A stretch of DNA of 64,000 nucleotides from Cheiracanthium punctorium (GCA_038373885.1 JAWZYV010014440.1:338501-402500); one strand, 5' to 3'; counted from the first letter of the stretch, positions 46,330-57,664 are shown. Notes: generated from the letters alone by a model not told the origin. Made by a program: numbers and translations.

Positions 46330-47574
46330 CACAGTAATAATTGAAAAGAAGAAATAAAAAGGCAAATCCGGCTAAATATTGATCTACTTTAGTAGCGGCC
46401 ATTTTAGTCCACAAAATCGTAGATCTCATTACTACTATTTATTTTCAACAAATAAGGTTTAAATTAAGTCAAGCAAGAAGTCATTGTAAATTTTGTTTTT
46501 ACTTAAGGAACTGTTTTACGGCAGATTCTCAATTATAATGAAGTGTTTAAAATAAAAAAATGTATCTAGCGGTGTATATTTCAGAATTTCTTTTAGCATG
46601 TTCGAATACTGTATGGAGCTTCAAATATTAAAAACAGTGCTGGCTATAAAACATTAAAGTAAAGCAAAAGGTATCTCAGACCCCCCCCCCCTCCGAAAAA
46701 AAGAAAAAGAAAGGTGTTCTTGCAATATGAATGAGGAGAGGGAAAGGCTTACGAAAAAACACTGGTTAGCTCAAAATTCATTATATATATATTTTTTTTC
46801 ACATAACCCATAAGACAATTACGCTTAGTTAGATTCATGAAAGTCTCAGACGGTACATTACAAAAATTTTAAATACTTGTTAATATCGATGCAGTGGCGG
46901 ACTCTTTCAAGTACCAAGGAAGAGATAATATGATATAATATTAATTATTAATAAAAATAATGAATATATTAATCATTTTATAACTTATTTAACTTATAAC
47001 TATTACTTATAAATATTATAACTTATAACTATTTAATTTAAATGCAATTAACGGAGTAACAACTTAATAATTAATGAAGTAATGATTAACAGTATCATAG
47101 GCGTATCCCCGAAGGGGGATATGGGGGGGGGGGCTAAAGCCTTCCAGAACGACCCGAAGACTTAGATCTGAACCCCCCAAACACCCCCCTCCCCCAAAGA
47201 TTTAGATCTAAAAAGCTTCGAACATTGTTACAAAAGAATTAAAATATTTTGTTTTAAAAATTGTCTTAAAATACTTATAAAAAGGACGTTGGTTTTTAAA
47301 TATTTGCAATTAGTGTGACACATCTACTACAGTAATTTTTTACAATAGTGTTTAATACAGTAATTTTTTGGTTACAGTGTCAATGAAAATATCAGATAAT
47401 TGTTTATGACTTTATAACATACGTTCATAGTGGGTTTGAATTCTATGGGCAATTGATACAGAAAATTTTGACGTTATAAGGGAGTTATAACTATAATCGA
47501 AGTCACTATAACCGAATTCAAAATATTGTTTTTCAATACAGTATTTGTAGCTCTATGAAACAAGTTTCTTTGTA
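46330..47574. other. AT-rich stretch with isolated transposon-end-like words
   Basis: CAGTGGCGGACTC (46892) and CATAGGCGTATCCCC (47098, followed by a G run) look like single hAT-type ends without partners. The block 46930-47090 is a TTA/TAT-rich low-complexity tract. A C run lies near 46681-46692. No gene. Confidence 0.45.
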
Positions 47575-48200
47575 CCCCGGCTCAGTGGCGTAGCCACTAA
47601 TTTTTCATGGAGGGGTTACGACTATTGCAACTCAAATATGGATCATTCCATGGTGACTGACGCTACAATTTGACTACATTTGTAACCTTTTAAATTCACC
47701 AGAGGCTTGAAATATATATACTTATTTATTTAAACTGATCAAGAGTATCATAAATAATTACAATACTGTCATCCGCTTTCAATATAGTCTTTTTTTTTAA
47801 ATTAAGGAAAATAAAAATACGTGACTGATGTTACATAGAAGAGACGTTAAGATAAATGAATTTTATATAAATTCAAATCCTCTTCCAACTAATAGTATGA
47901 GAAGTAAAATAATTTTTTTTCTAGTTTAGATTTCAATCTTTATGAAAATATTTTCTTTCATTTAAAACATTAAAAAATATTTAATGTAGAAAACATTTTA
48001 TTCTTGTGACTGATGCTACATTGACTTAATTAAACATGACTTGACTTAACTAAACTTAAACATGTTATAATTACGTATTATTTCTTCTTAAAAACAAAAC
48101 TACCAAATTTACCTTTTGAAATTGAATTAATCTAGTTTAATCATAGCAAATAAATCATAGTAATTGAAAAATCACTCAAATTACTGGTGTTAAACGATAA

Positions 48201-48278
48201 AGTAATTAAAAAACTTTGTAAAAAACACACATAAGAAGTACTTCTTATGTGTGATTTTTACAAAGTTTTTTAATTACT
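48201..48278. repeat. 78-bp palindrome with no loop
   Basis: The arms at 48201-48239 and 48240-48278 are reverse complements with one mismatch (AAAAAAC versus AAAAATC), centred on AAGTACTT. It sits inside the hAT-type element just left of the long fold-back. Confidence 0.93.
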
Positions 48279-48347
48279 AGATCATAGTAATGCTTATTGT
48301 ACATTAATAAAATTAAAAAAATAATGTTGTTAGTGTATTTCACTAAA

Positions 48348-49748
48348 GGGTGATTCCATGGAACTAGGGACACAAGGGAGAAAAAAAAATTCTCATAAAG
48401 AATAATAGTTTTTCCCCCTATAAAGTAATCACTTGTAAATTTCTACAAAATTATGCTAAAAAGTTGGCAAAGCATTTTTACATATATTTTTGTCTTTTGA
48501 GGTGTAGAATGTTCATCTTGCTTTCTAAAAGAAATCAATGGGTATGTATAAAATCTTATTTTTTATTGAAATTTCGTTCATTTATGAGAAGATTAGACAA
48601 GCGCAGAAACCTTTAACTGCAATATTTGCCTTGAGAACAATTTTTATAAATTGGCCCTAATATAAATGTAACACCACTCCTAATAACATAATAAGTCGTA
48701 TTCTCTTCCTTTATATAAATGTGCATTATAAAATATGTGTAACATTAGGCACATTTCTATTTTTCAATTAGAAAGCTACTTAAAAATATTGGGAAAATGG
48801 CATTGACTGCTGCAAACAGAAAAGGTGATGAGATAAATTAAAGAATGAAGGAAAATATGATCATAAAAACAAAGCAGAAGCAATAAAGAGCCAAAATAAA
48901 AGAAGAAATGACCCAGCTAAATTACCTCAATCAATACAGATGAAGGTAAAAAGATTAATTTATCTTGAAATTAGAGAAAATGTTTGTAAAAGAGTATTCT
49001 GAACTGATTGAGGTAATTTAGCTGGGTCATTTCCTTTTTATTTTGATTCTTTATTGCTTCTGCTTTTTCTTTTATAATCTTCATATTTCCCTTCTTTCAT
49101 TCTTTAATTTATCTCTCCCCCTTTTCTGTCTTTCTGCAGTAGTCAATGCCATTTTCCCAATATTTTAATGTAGGTATCTAATTAAGAAACAGAATTGTGA
49201 CTGATGTTACACATTTTTATAAGTTTAAAATTCATAAATTGAACTAATATTAAATATTCAAAAGACTAATATTAAAGATATCTTCATTAAAGGAAGAGAA
49301 AATGACTTTTTATATTTTTGGGACTAATTTTATTTAAGCAAGAAAAAATTTTATAGAATTTTGTGAGTGATGTTACATTAATATTAGGCCTAATTTACAA
49401 AAATTGTTTTTAAGATAAATATTGCTGTTAAAGGTTTCTGCATTGGTCTAATCTTTTCATATATAAACTAAATTTCAATACAAAAAATAAGATTTCATTC
49501 ATATTTGCTGATTTTTTTTTATAAAACCAGGTGAACTTCATACACCTCTTTAAGACAAGAACTCATGTAAAAGCAGTAATGCTGCCAAACATTGTGTATA
49601 AAACTTTAAAAAAGGTGTTGTTAACTTTTATAGCATCATTTTATAGAAATTCACATATTTTTACTTCATAGGGGACTAAAGTATTATTTCTTTAATTTTT
49701 TTTTTTTTTTTTTTGGCCATTGGTGTCCCTAGTTTTATGGAATCACCC
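48348..49748. mobile_element. 1.4-kb fold-back element
   Basis: The ends GGGTGATTCCAT and ATGGAATCACCC are inverted, and both are followed by ACTAGGGACAC. Homology continues through almost the whole unit: left arm 48348-48933 and right arm 49005-49748 pair (for example TTACCTCAATCA against TGATTGAGGTAA, and GCAGAAACCTTTAAC against GTTAAAGGTTTCTGC). Only a 71-nt spacer is left unpaired. The right arm is about 160 bp longer because of insertions. A transcript would form a long double-stranded hairpin. A TA at each border (48344-48345, 49749-49750) would fit a TA TSD only if one extra base is allowed. No coding. Confidence 0.88.
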
Positions 49749-49884
49749 ATACATGTATACGTGTGTGTGATAAGGGAATGAAGAATATACATTTTGTATG
49801 TCAAAATTTTCCTCATTGGGGGGTGGGGTGGTGACCCCCTATCTCTCTCTCGCCCCCCCTTGGCTACGCCACTGCCCCGGGTGA

Positions 49885-50955
49885 ATGCATTTACATAAAA
49901 TAAAGATGTTACTATTACATCTTTAGATTGAGATCTCCATATAGCACATAAATTTAACAAGGAATTGTTTTTAAATCGTACTCTATCTTCAGACTCTGGA
50001 GATGGTGACGATTCAGATTGTCTTTCAACCAACAATCCAAACAGTACAGCTATTTTCACATAACATGTATGGCATAAGCAATATCGCTCTAAATAATTAT
50101 TTTTTAATCAAGGAAAGTGAACTTAAATGTAAAGAAATGTACTCTGTTGGGGGCATACTAAACTGAAATGAAAGGGAATGCGGCGCTCTGTACGTCAAAC
50201 GACCGAGTCCAAGCTTCAAATTTGTGCGTTCTTCGGAAGCATATATTTTTGAAAAAACAGTAATTGTATCAAAATTACCAGCTTCTGTTCTTTCAGGCGG
50301 TACAGAAAGGAAAACAGAAATGATAGTTTTATAATTTAGGTCAATTTAATACTAAATGAAAAACTATAGGCTAACCTATTAAATTATTATGTTTGTATCT
50401 TAAGATATAACAGTTTAATTAAATTTAGTTTTTCAATTTCAATTTGATATGTATATCGCACTGTTTATTATAACTGGACATAAAAAAAGCAAATTTTGTT
50501 TCATTGCATTCCAACTTCCCCTACATATTGCAAAATATTATATCACGTCTCCGCGTATGCAGTCAAATGCGATTTCTTGTATGTTTTGTTTTACGTTGCT
50601 CTTTTGATTTATTTTATGTCCCATTCATTCAAAAAATATTTTAATAAAATTCAATTTAACCATTGTGTAGAGATAATTTTGCCATTATTTTATTTAAAAT
50701 AATTTATTTAACTACTTAATTTAAAAACAACTACCTAGTACTAAATAAAAGTGTAATTATGTATTTTTCTGAAAAGGATTTTATAACATGACCACAATAA
50801 TATATGCGTTTCATACTTTAATTGAAATATTATGTGTTTTAACTACGTAATTTAATTACTCTTTTAAGGTATTTCAGCTATTCAAAGTAAATTGAAAACA
50901 AATAAATAAAAATAAATTACCAGGCGTCACAAAGTATGCGTTTTTCTTTTCAAAT
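49885..50955. other. AT-rich stretch, no gene seen
   Basis: No TIR, tandem or coding signal was recognised. The longest frames (such as 50496-50702) are ordinary for AT-rich DNA. Confidence 0.5.
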
Positions 50956-50972
50956 ATTCAGTTTGTTATACC

Positions 50973-51204
50973 GGCCTCACCATGGCTCAGTGGTTATGCC
51001 ACTGAAAATGGCAGACGCCCGAAGTGTGAAGGTCCCGGGTTCGGGTCCCATCGCGCGGCTATCGATCAAATGGTCTGGAGTTTTGGTAGGTTTTCTCCAG
51101 ATGTAACGGGAATACGCGTTAGAACCCCTTAGAAAGTCCTCCTACTAAGGCACCCCCTACCATTGGCAGATCGCCCTAGTGTAGCGTTGTCATAATCAAA
51201 CACA
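50973..51204 (+). mobile_element. tRNA-derived SINE (subfamily 1) with perfect 14-bp TSD
   Basis: The head has A box TGGCTCAGTGG (50983-50993) and B box GGTTCGGGTCC (51038-51048), the internal pol III promoter of a tRNA. The body shares TTAGAACCCCTTAGAAAG with the other SINEs. The tail ends CATAATCAAACACA. The 14-bp duplication CAGTTTGTTATACC is identical at 50959-50972 and 51205-51218, which fixes both ends (232 bp). A LINE must supply the machinery in trans; none is recognised in this window. Confidence 0.93.
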
Positions 51205-51219
51205 CAGTTTGTTATACCA

Positions 51220-52570
51220 AATAAGTATTTTTTTAACATTTGGGAGGGGAGATTCGGTCACTTTTAGGCGATGTCTGAGAGAGTCTGACAAGACTAATAA
51301 AATTAATCGCAAGTAAAGCAGAAATTATATTTGTAAAGGTGGCATTTGCATGGTGAGAGTTAAAATAGTACAGAGATTCCACCATGCGTGAATATTTTTA
51401 CCGAGCTTTTAAACCCAATCCCCCCCCCCACCCTCCCTAAACAAACAAACGAACAATGGGTATGTTGCTGATTGGCAAATTATAGGGAGAACATCGTTAT
51501 TCCTTAGTGAGCGCAAAACTTGAAATAACACATTTTAAATTTTTTTATTTTTTCTTCATTGTCCATAGTAGTTTACAGAATAAATAAGCATTTGTGGTGG
51601 AAGGGGAACAACAACAACAATAATAATAAAATTAGGAAGACTGATTCCATTTCAGACAGGTTCTATAGCACATGATGAGCGCTTCGGATGTCGTAGCAAG
51701 AATGGGGGTGGAGAAAAAGTGACCATCTGAGACCGAATTCGAAAGAAAAAGTGGAAGAAATCTCGTGTTAATTTTTTTCTTCTTCTGAAAACAGGAAAAG
51801 CAGAGCAGCGGAGTGTGGATTCCGCTCAAGCTTGAAGATCAGACGAAGGCAGGGTTCAAACATCTTTTCTCTCGGTATTTTATTTAGTTACTTTTTTTTT
51901 CTTTTTCTCGAGCTATATTACTAAACCAGAACGACGCCAAATAGATTCGCTTTGTAATGTTTATCTTCCTCGTTCGCTTGTTACGCTAAAGTTATATATT
52001 TAACGACTTGTTACAATTATCTAATGTGTATTACGGCAAGTGAAACTTTTTCGACAGAAGTAGTTAAATTCTAGAGATTGAGAGAGAAAAAGAGGGTAGA
52101 AAAATTAAAATAAAATGGAGGTAATGGGAAAAAAAAATAACCGGTACGCTTTTACGTTCTTATTAAAGGGTTCTTTTTTTTTAAGGAGAAAAGCTGATCA
52201 GTTAAAAATTTCTGAAAATATTTATAGTAACTAAAAAAAAAAAAAAAAAAGAACTCGGTGACATTCATATGTGTCAATTAAAATAATGTATTCTGATACT
52301 TAAGCTAAAATATTTTCAGTATTCTTCAGTCAAACGATCTGAACAAACTTTGAATGGTGTAATCTAATTTCTTTTGCATGATCAAGAATTTTAATCTAAA
52401 CTAATCAGATTCTGTTTCATGGAGTAGGAACCAGATAATCTTGTTGGAACAGCACCTCCTAATGAGACAAAACAATTTTCTTTTTGGGAGATACATCTGA
52501 ATGGAATAGCACTGTAAATTCTTCCTAAAGTCAACAGAGAATCCTGTACCTCTAATGGTACGATTACTCA
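51220..52570. other. AT-rich stretch, no gene seen
   Basis: A C run lies near 51420-51429, a CAA/TAA microsatellite near 51610-51628 and an A run near 52233-52250. No gene or repeat ends recognised. Confidence 0.5.
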
Positions 52571-52574
52571 CAAA

Positions 52575-54062
52575 GGGAGGCTCAGACGTTGGGGTCACCA
52601 ATTTTGATGAGATGTTGGTGGGTTATAGGGGACTCATAGTTAAGTAAAATGCTAAAATATTAGCTGCCACCTCTCGCTTATTTTCGAGAAAATTCCATTT
52701 GAACATTTGGCACATCATTAAATACTATTTATTTGGCAATTCATTTGTGCTATCCGTGGCGCCGTGGAGAGACGGAGATCCGAAGATCCCTGGATCGAAT
52801 CCATCTCGGTTCTATGGAGTTTTCATTTTCTTTTCTTTCTCCCTTAAAAATTCATATAATACAGTTTAAAATGATTAGAAAATTGACGTAATTTATTGAA
52901 ATAACACTATTTCTATGAAATAGAATTGAATAGCCGCAAATGAAAGTGACCAAAATGAGAAACATTATTTATGAATCACATTTCGAAAAATATTTTCGTA
53001 CTTTTACAGATGAGTACATGAGGAAGGGTGATATTTGTCCTGAAAACATGCAAAACAAATTGTCTGGACATTTGCTACAACATAAGAAATAAATATTTTT
53101 GTATTCAGGTGGTATTTTCATTTCTGCTTGTGGGAAAAAAAAAAAAAAATATTTCTGCTTTCATCAGAAAATTTTGTTGATGCCAGAAAATAATGGTGGT
53201 GATAGCAGAAAATACATGACTTAAATGAATTTTAATTGCATTTTCTGAGGTTCCTATTTCCCGTTCATTTAGCATATCAATATGGAGAATTGTATAGCTT
53301 TTAATTAATTCATTTTATGTTGTTTTTAGGAAGGGGTCAGTGAAATTACACATCACAGGTTTGACGAAGCGATGTACATTTAGGTGGAATTACTTTTAGG
53401 GGCAAGGTGAATTACTATCATCGTCATACAAGTATTTTGTTATGAATTTCTGGATAATTATTATTATTAATTTCGCTATCTACTTCTAGCGAAGTTTGAT
53501 AAATTTAAAATTAAATACATTTTACATTCTACATCAAATCATAAATTTTTGAATCATATAAAAAAATTCACTTATCGTTAAATCGAATATTGGATCTCTA
53601 ATTTTAGTTACATGTGTATAACACGTTTTAGCTGAATGAAACACTTAAAACAATAATTGCATTCTTCAAAACTTAGAAAGAAGCGAATCCTTATCATTCC
53701 TCGCGTCCTAAAAGTATTGGTAAATTATCAACTATATACACAAAAAAATTTTATAACTGCAGTTTTACAAAATAATTCTCAATATATAATTTTTTGAATT
53801 TTTTAGGGAGAAAAAAATCCAGAGTGCCGAGCTGGATCCGATCCAGGGACTTTCGGATCCCCGTCTCCGCACGGCGCCACGGATAGCACAATGAATTGCC
53901 AAATAATTAGTATTTAACGATGTGTCAAATGTTTAAATGGAATTTTCTCGAAAATAAGCGAGAGTTGGCAGCTAATATTTTAGCATTTTACTTAACTGTG
54001 GGTCCCCTATAACCCACCAACATTTCATCAAAATCGGTGACCCCTAACGTCTGAGCCTCCCC
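52575..54062. mobile_element. Fold-back element with tRNA-like pol III boxes in both arms
   Basis: The arms, about 280 bp each (52575 to about 52855, and about 53785 to 54062), are inverted copies about 85-90% identical by eye. They begin GGGAGGCTCAGACGTT and include TAAAATGCTAAAATATTAGC. Inside each arm lies a tRNA-like segment. In arm 1, A box TGGCGCCGTGG is at 52757-52767 and B box GGATCGAATCC at 52792-52802. In arm 2 (minus strand) the corresponding boxes are at 53869-53879 and 53834-53844. The 930-bp centre is AT-rich and non-coding. The homology extends 175 bp upstream of the tRNA-like part, which argues against two ordinary inverted SINEs. No TSD was seen. Confidence 0.8.
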
Positions 54063-54064
54063 AT

Positions 54065-54985
54065 GTTAGTTTCGAATCCTATGATGATGGTTTAAAAATT
54101 ACAAACTTACTTATTTATGTATATACTTTTAACAAGATATTTCATGCAAGAATGTTTCAAATGCAAGGCAATTTTCTGGATAAATAAATTAAAGACTTTT
54201 TTTTTTTATATACTGACCTATTAACTCTTGCCCATAAAGTATGTTTACTACCATACATTAAAAATAAACAATAGATTCTATAGGAAATATTCAGCCTTTC
54301 TGTGTACGAGTCAAAAGCGTGACAGTATAATTTTCCTCTTTCAGTTTTCGGGTTCCCCCCTCCCCGGTTTTTAAACATATTTTTTAAATTCTGTTATCTA
54401 AAATATGAACTTTTTCTTACATTTAATATTTATTATTAATGGCATTTTTGAGTGAAAAATAAACATAGATTAAAAAAGACAAAGGCAATCTCAAGATGGG
54501 TCTTACTTAAATAGTTAAGCAAGCACTTGAAAATAACGAATGCAGTACTGGAAAACATGAGGGCGGTGCACACTACAATGCCGATATGAACTCAAGTCCT
54601 CCAAAATATCAAAATAGTCAGAACCCAACCCTTAAAAATAAAGCCACCCATGTCGTCGTTTTTTGATATTTTAAAGAGAGGGGAAGAAGAAAAGTTGGGA
54701 CTTCAGAGAAGGTTGGCACACAGTAAAAAAAAAAAAAAAACTTCACGGCTCTCACGATAAGGCACTATCTCCCCTGTTCAAGAGCAGCAGATGCCCTATG
54801 GAGAACAGCTGTTGGCAGCACGGTCCGAAGGCAAATTTCGGGTTCCACTTGCTTACCGCTTTCAGGCACGTAAGGTCCTGAATAGGTACACGGGGAGCTT
54901 ACTTCTTGCTCGTTACTTCAGCTGGGATTAATACAAAACCTGAAATTTTTTAGTTACCTGAAAACTTTCTAGAATTATGTATTAT
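54065..54985. other. Non-coding stretch, no gene seen
   Basis: An A run lies near 54724-54740. The block 54740-54920 is more balanced in composition but without recognisable coding. Confidence 0.5.
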
Positions 54986-54991
54986 ATATTC

Positions 54992-55412
54992 CGAGGATAT
55001 CCCATAATGATTGCGACGAAAGGCAAGGGAAGGTATGGAAAGTAAATAAGGATTTAGAATCACATAGCAATGTGCGGTTGGAAACGTCGTCTTGTAATAA
55101 TCACTTTGGAACCAGTGTTGAAATAATAGTGAACTTCTGGACCATTTTCCTTCAGAAACTAATGTATCTTTCGCGTGAAAACACGTGACTAAAATTAATG
55201 ATTAAATTCTCTTTCACTTCATTCATAAAATTTTTGGAAATAAGCTCATTGTCTATGAAACTTTGTTAAGAAATTTACATTTCAACTCTTTTTTCCAAAG
55301 TGATTATTAACAGGTACGAGAAAACTGAATTTTTGACTTTAGACTTCTATGTGATTCTGTTGTGCGCCCTTTCTCCCTTTAAAGTTTGTCGCAATCATTA
55401 TGAGACACCCAG
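54992..55412. mobile_element. Mariner-type MITE, about 420 bp
   Basis: CCCATAATGATTGCGACGAA at the left pairs with TTTGTCGCAATCATTATGAG at the right. The right end in reverse complement starts CTGGGTGTCTCATAATG, a form I associate with mariner TIRs. Further inside, AGAATCACATAG pairs with CTATGTGATTCT. The left end has an indel and TA borders are approximate. No coding. Confidence 0.7.
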
Positions 55413-55414
55413 CA

Positions 55415-56600
55415 TATAAGTGTCATAGAATATAAATACTGGGACGTGCAATACCCATTCTTTCCAAAAAGAATAAGTTTTCTTAAAAATCATCGAGTCC
55501 CAGGAACCTGCTTAATGATGCACACATGAAAACAATATTTTACGATAATACATTACACTTATAAGAGTGTTCATCATCTTCTAATGTTACTGAAAAAGGA
55601 CCCATAAATTTGAGCGAGAGACCTCCAAATAATTATCTTATGATTCCTTGGGACGCAAAATTTAAGAGAAAGCGGCTCCAAAACATAGCTAATTCTGAAG
55701 TTCTACTATTTAGCTGGAATTTTGCGGATAACTGGCTAAACGAAGGGGTTCTGACATACTTAATCATCTCATAAACCTTCCAGTTTCATTCCGAAAAGAA
55801 AAACAAACTGATTCAGTTATAATATTAACGATAACAATAATAAACGGGCACTTAAGAAGAGACTCTTACACCTTCAATGCCTCCATAGGAAATTAAAATC
55901 ATTATAGGTATGCCAAACTTAAAAACTAATTTAACTTTTTGTAATAGATGGCGCTGCGTGTCCAAGAATGATTTTTTTTTTTTTAAAGCATTGCTATCAC
56001 AGAGTGCCACCGACAAACATAAAGGCATTGCTGAAGTGCCCTTGAAATTTTATTTTAGATGTGAAATGATAGCGGTGACCCACGGGTGATGCTCATGGCA
56101 GTGAACATATTAACAAATAAAATTCAGTAACTTTGAGCTTAACATACGTGAGAAAATAAGAGGTCAAGGTTAAGAAAATAGCAACTTACACGAAGTTAGG
56201 AAAAGTAAAATAGAGCCACGGGTAATATCCGATAAATATGGAGCCGAATTTCGGCCAACAGAAGTACTACAGTTTTTTTCCCCCCTTGGGAAAGGGGGGG
56301 GGTATAACAGAAAACTTTCGGTACATTGAACAATAAGCTGTCGCTTTTTTTTTGAGATTCCGTAGTTCAGAGGATGGCATGGCGTGACAGAGTATAGCTT
56401 TGAGGAGATGTCAAACAGAACAGCATAAGAAAATCAACGCAAATATGCATATTTAAAAAATAAATAAAATAAACTGAACGTTCACAAAGTTTTTAGTATT
56501 TATTTCTGGAATGTTCTATTTACTTTATTGCTATACATATGAAGTTATGTATTAAACATATTCACGATCGTTTATTGGTAAATTTAAAATTACTTTTGTA
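55415..56600. other. Non-coding stretch, no gene seen
   Basis: A T run lies near 55973-55984, and C and G runs near 56280-56301. Nothing coding was recognised. Confidence 0.5.
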
Positions 56601-56909
56601 ACTTGTACAGCAACATATTTAGCAAATATAAATCAAAAATCAAGTTTATTTCGTTAAACGTATTTTCACATAATTGGGATTCGGATAATAGGAACACTTT
56701 TCCACTTGTACAGCAACATATTTAGCAAATATAAATCAAAAATCAAGTTTATTTCGTTAAACGTATTTTCACATAATTGGGATTCGGATAATAGGAACAC
56801 TTTTCCACTTGTACAGCAACATATTTAGCAAATATAAATCAAAAATCAAGTTTATTTCGTTAAACGTATTTTCACATAATTGGGATTCGGATAATAGGAA
56901 CACTTTTCC
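56601..56909. repeat. Perfect tandem triplication, 3 x 103 bp
   Basis: The units start ACTTGTACAGCAACATATTT at 56601, 56704 and 56807 and read identically through CACTTTTCC at 56909. Exact identity implies very recent expansion, gene-conversion-like homogenisation, or an assembly artefact. The unit is AT-rich and non-coding and directly abuts the mariner element at 56935. Confidence 0.97.
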
Positions 56910-56934
56910 GTACGTATTTTTCAAGACTCTTATA

Positions 56935-57664
56935 CAAGGTGATCAATTTAATAGAGTACCTGTTGGTTTTTCTTAATACCCTTAAGTCTGTCGGATGTGG
57001 CAAATTTTCTAACACTGAAGTATAATCCTTTGAACCTTGTTTAAGCATGGAAAAGAATGTCCAACACTTGTTGGATGATTACAACTTTATTTGTGAAGTA
57101 AAACAAAAATGGAAACGTACTATGTTACTTAATCCTGTGATAATTTTATTTTTGAAAAACATAATTTACAATTTTTTTACAGTATCATTCCATTAATAAT
57201 TATTCCTCACCCGTTAGATTTTTTCTTTTGTGGGGTTATCTCAAAGATAGGGTTTGCCAGAGAAGTCCAGCAAACATCCATGAATTAAAGCAACTCTTAA
57301 CTGAAAAGATATAGTCAACAACACCAACAATGCTACGAAGTGCGTCAAAAAATTTGGTTCGCCATGCTAATTTTTGCATTAAAAATGGTGAAGAACATTT
57401 TCAACATTTGCCGTAAGGAATGATCACGTAAAAAACTTGTTTTTCAAAAATAAAATTATCGCAGGATTAAGTAAAAGTGTTCGTCTCCATTCCTGTTTAA
57501 GCTCACAAATACAGTTGTAACAGTCCAATTGCGTTGGAAATTGTTTCCCCACACTTAAACAAGGATCAAGCAATTATAATTCAGTGTGATAATAGTTGCC
57601 ACATCCGTCAGCTTTAAGGATAATAAGAAAAACCGATTTGTACTCTTTTAAATTGATCGCCCTG
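56935..57664 (+). mobile_element. Mariner-related element with long TIRs (about 230 bp)
   Basis: The ends CAAGGTGATCAATTTAA and TTAAATTGATCGCCCTG are flanked by TA (56933-56934 and 57665-57666). The inverted homology continues inward for about 230 bp on both sides, for example AATCCTGTGATAATTTTATT against AATAAAATTATCGCAGGATT. A degraded transposase C-terminus lies between. At 730 bp it is a deletion derivative. Confidence 0.88.
57207..57416 (+). pseudogene. Mariner-type transposase C-terminal relic
   Basis: Reads SPVRFFLLWGYLKDRVCQRS, then PANIHELKQLLTEKI, one stop, and MLRSASKNLVRHANFCIKNG, EEHFQHLP, TAA. This corresponds to the SPDLTPxDFFLWGYLK motif and C-terminal helices of mariner-like DD34D transposases. 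The Asp of the motif has become Val-Arg. Upstream catalytic parts are absent. Confidence 0.8.

Larger units (their letters stand above)
47583..49874. mobile_element. hAT-type element (CAGTGGCGTAGCCA ends) containing a long fold-back
   Basis: The left TIR CAGTGGCGTAGCCA at 47583 and right TIR TGGCTACGCCACTG ending at 49874 are exact over 14 bp. Flanks CCCCGGCT (47575-47582) and CCCCGGGT (49875-49882) match at 7 of 8 positions. No transposase is present. The word GTGACTGATGTTACAT or a near variant occurs at 47653, 47821, 48006, 49197 and 49363, and in reverse at 48666 and 48736. These may be internal binding repeats or the remains of a tandem array. A related end is present at 35167. Confidence 0.88.

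Noticed and set aside
45953..46337. Frames of 123 residues (plus) and 89 residues (minus) in the GC-rich block
   Set aside because: Their open state comes from GC-rich composition and the 124-bp tandem repeat; no protein-like motif was seen.
46892..47130. hAT-type ends CAGTGGCGGACTC and CATAGGCGTATCCCC
   Set aside because: No partner TIR or TSD was found for either, so no element could be delimited.
49676..50059. 127-residue minus-strand frame
   Set aside because: It crosses the right end of the hAT-type element, a G/C tract and a poly-T run (poly-Lys), so it is an accidental frame.
56601..56909. CRISPR-like array
   Set aside because: The three 103-bp units are directly adjacent with no unique spacers; it is a simple tandem repeat in a eukaryotic sequence.
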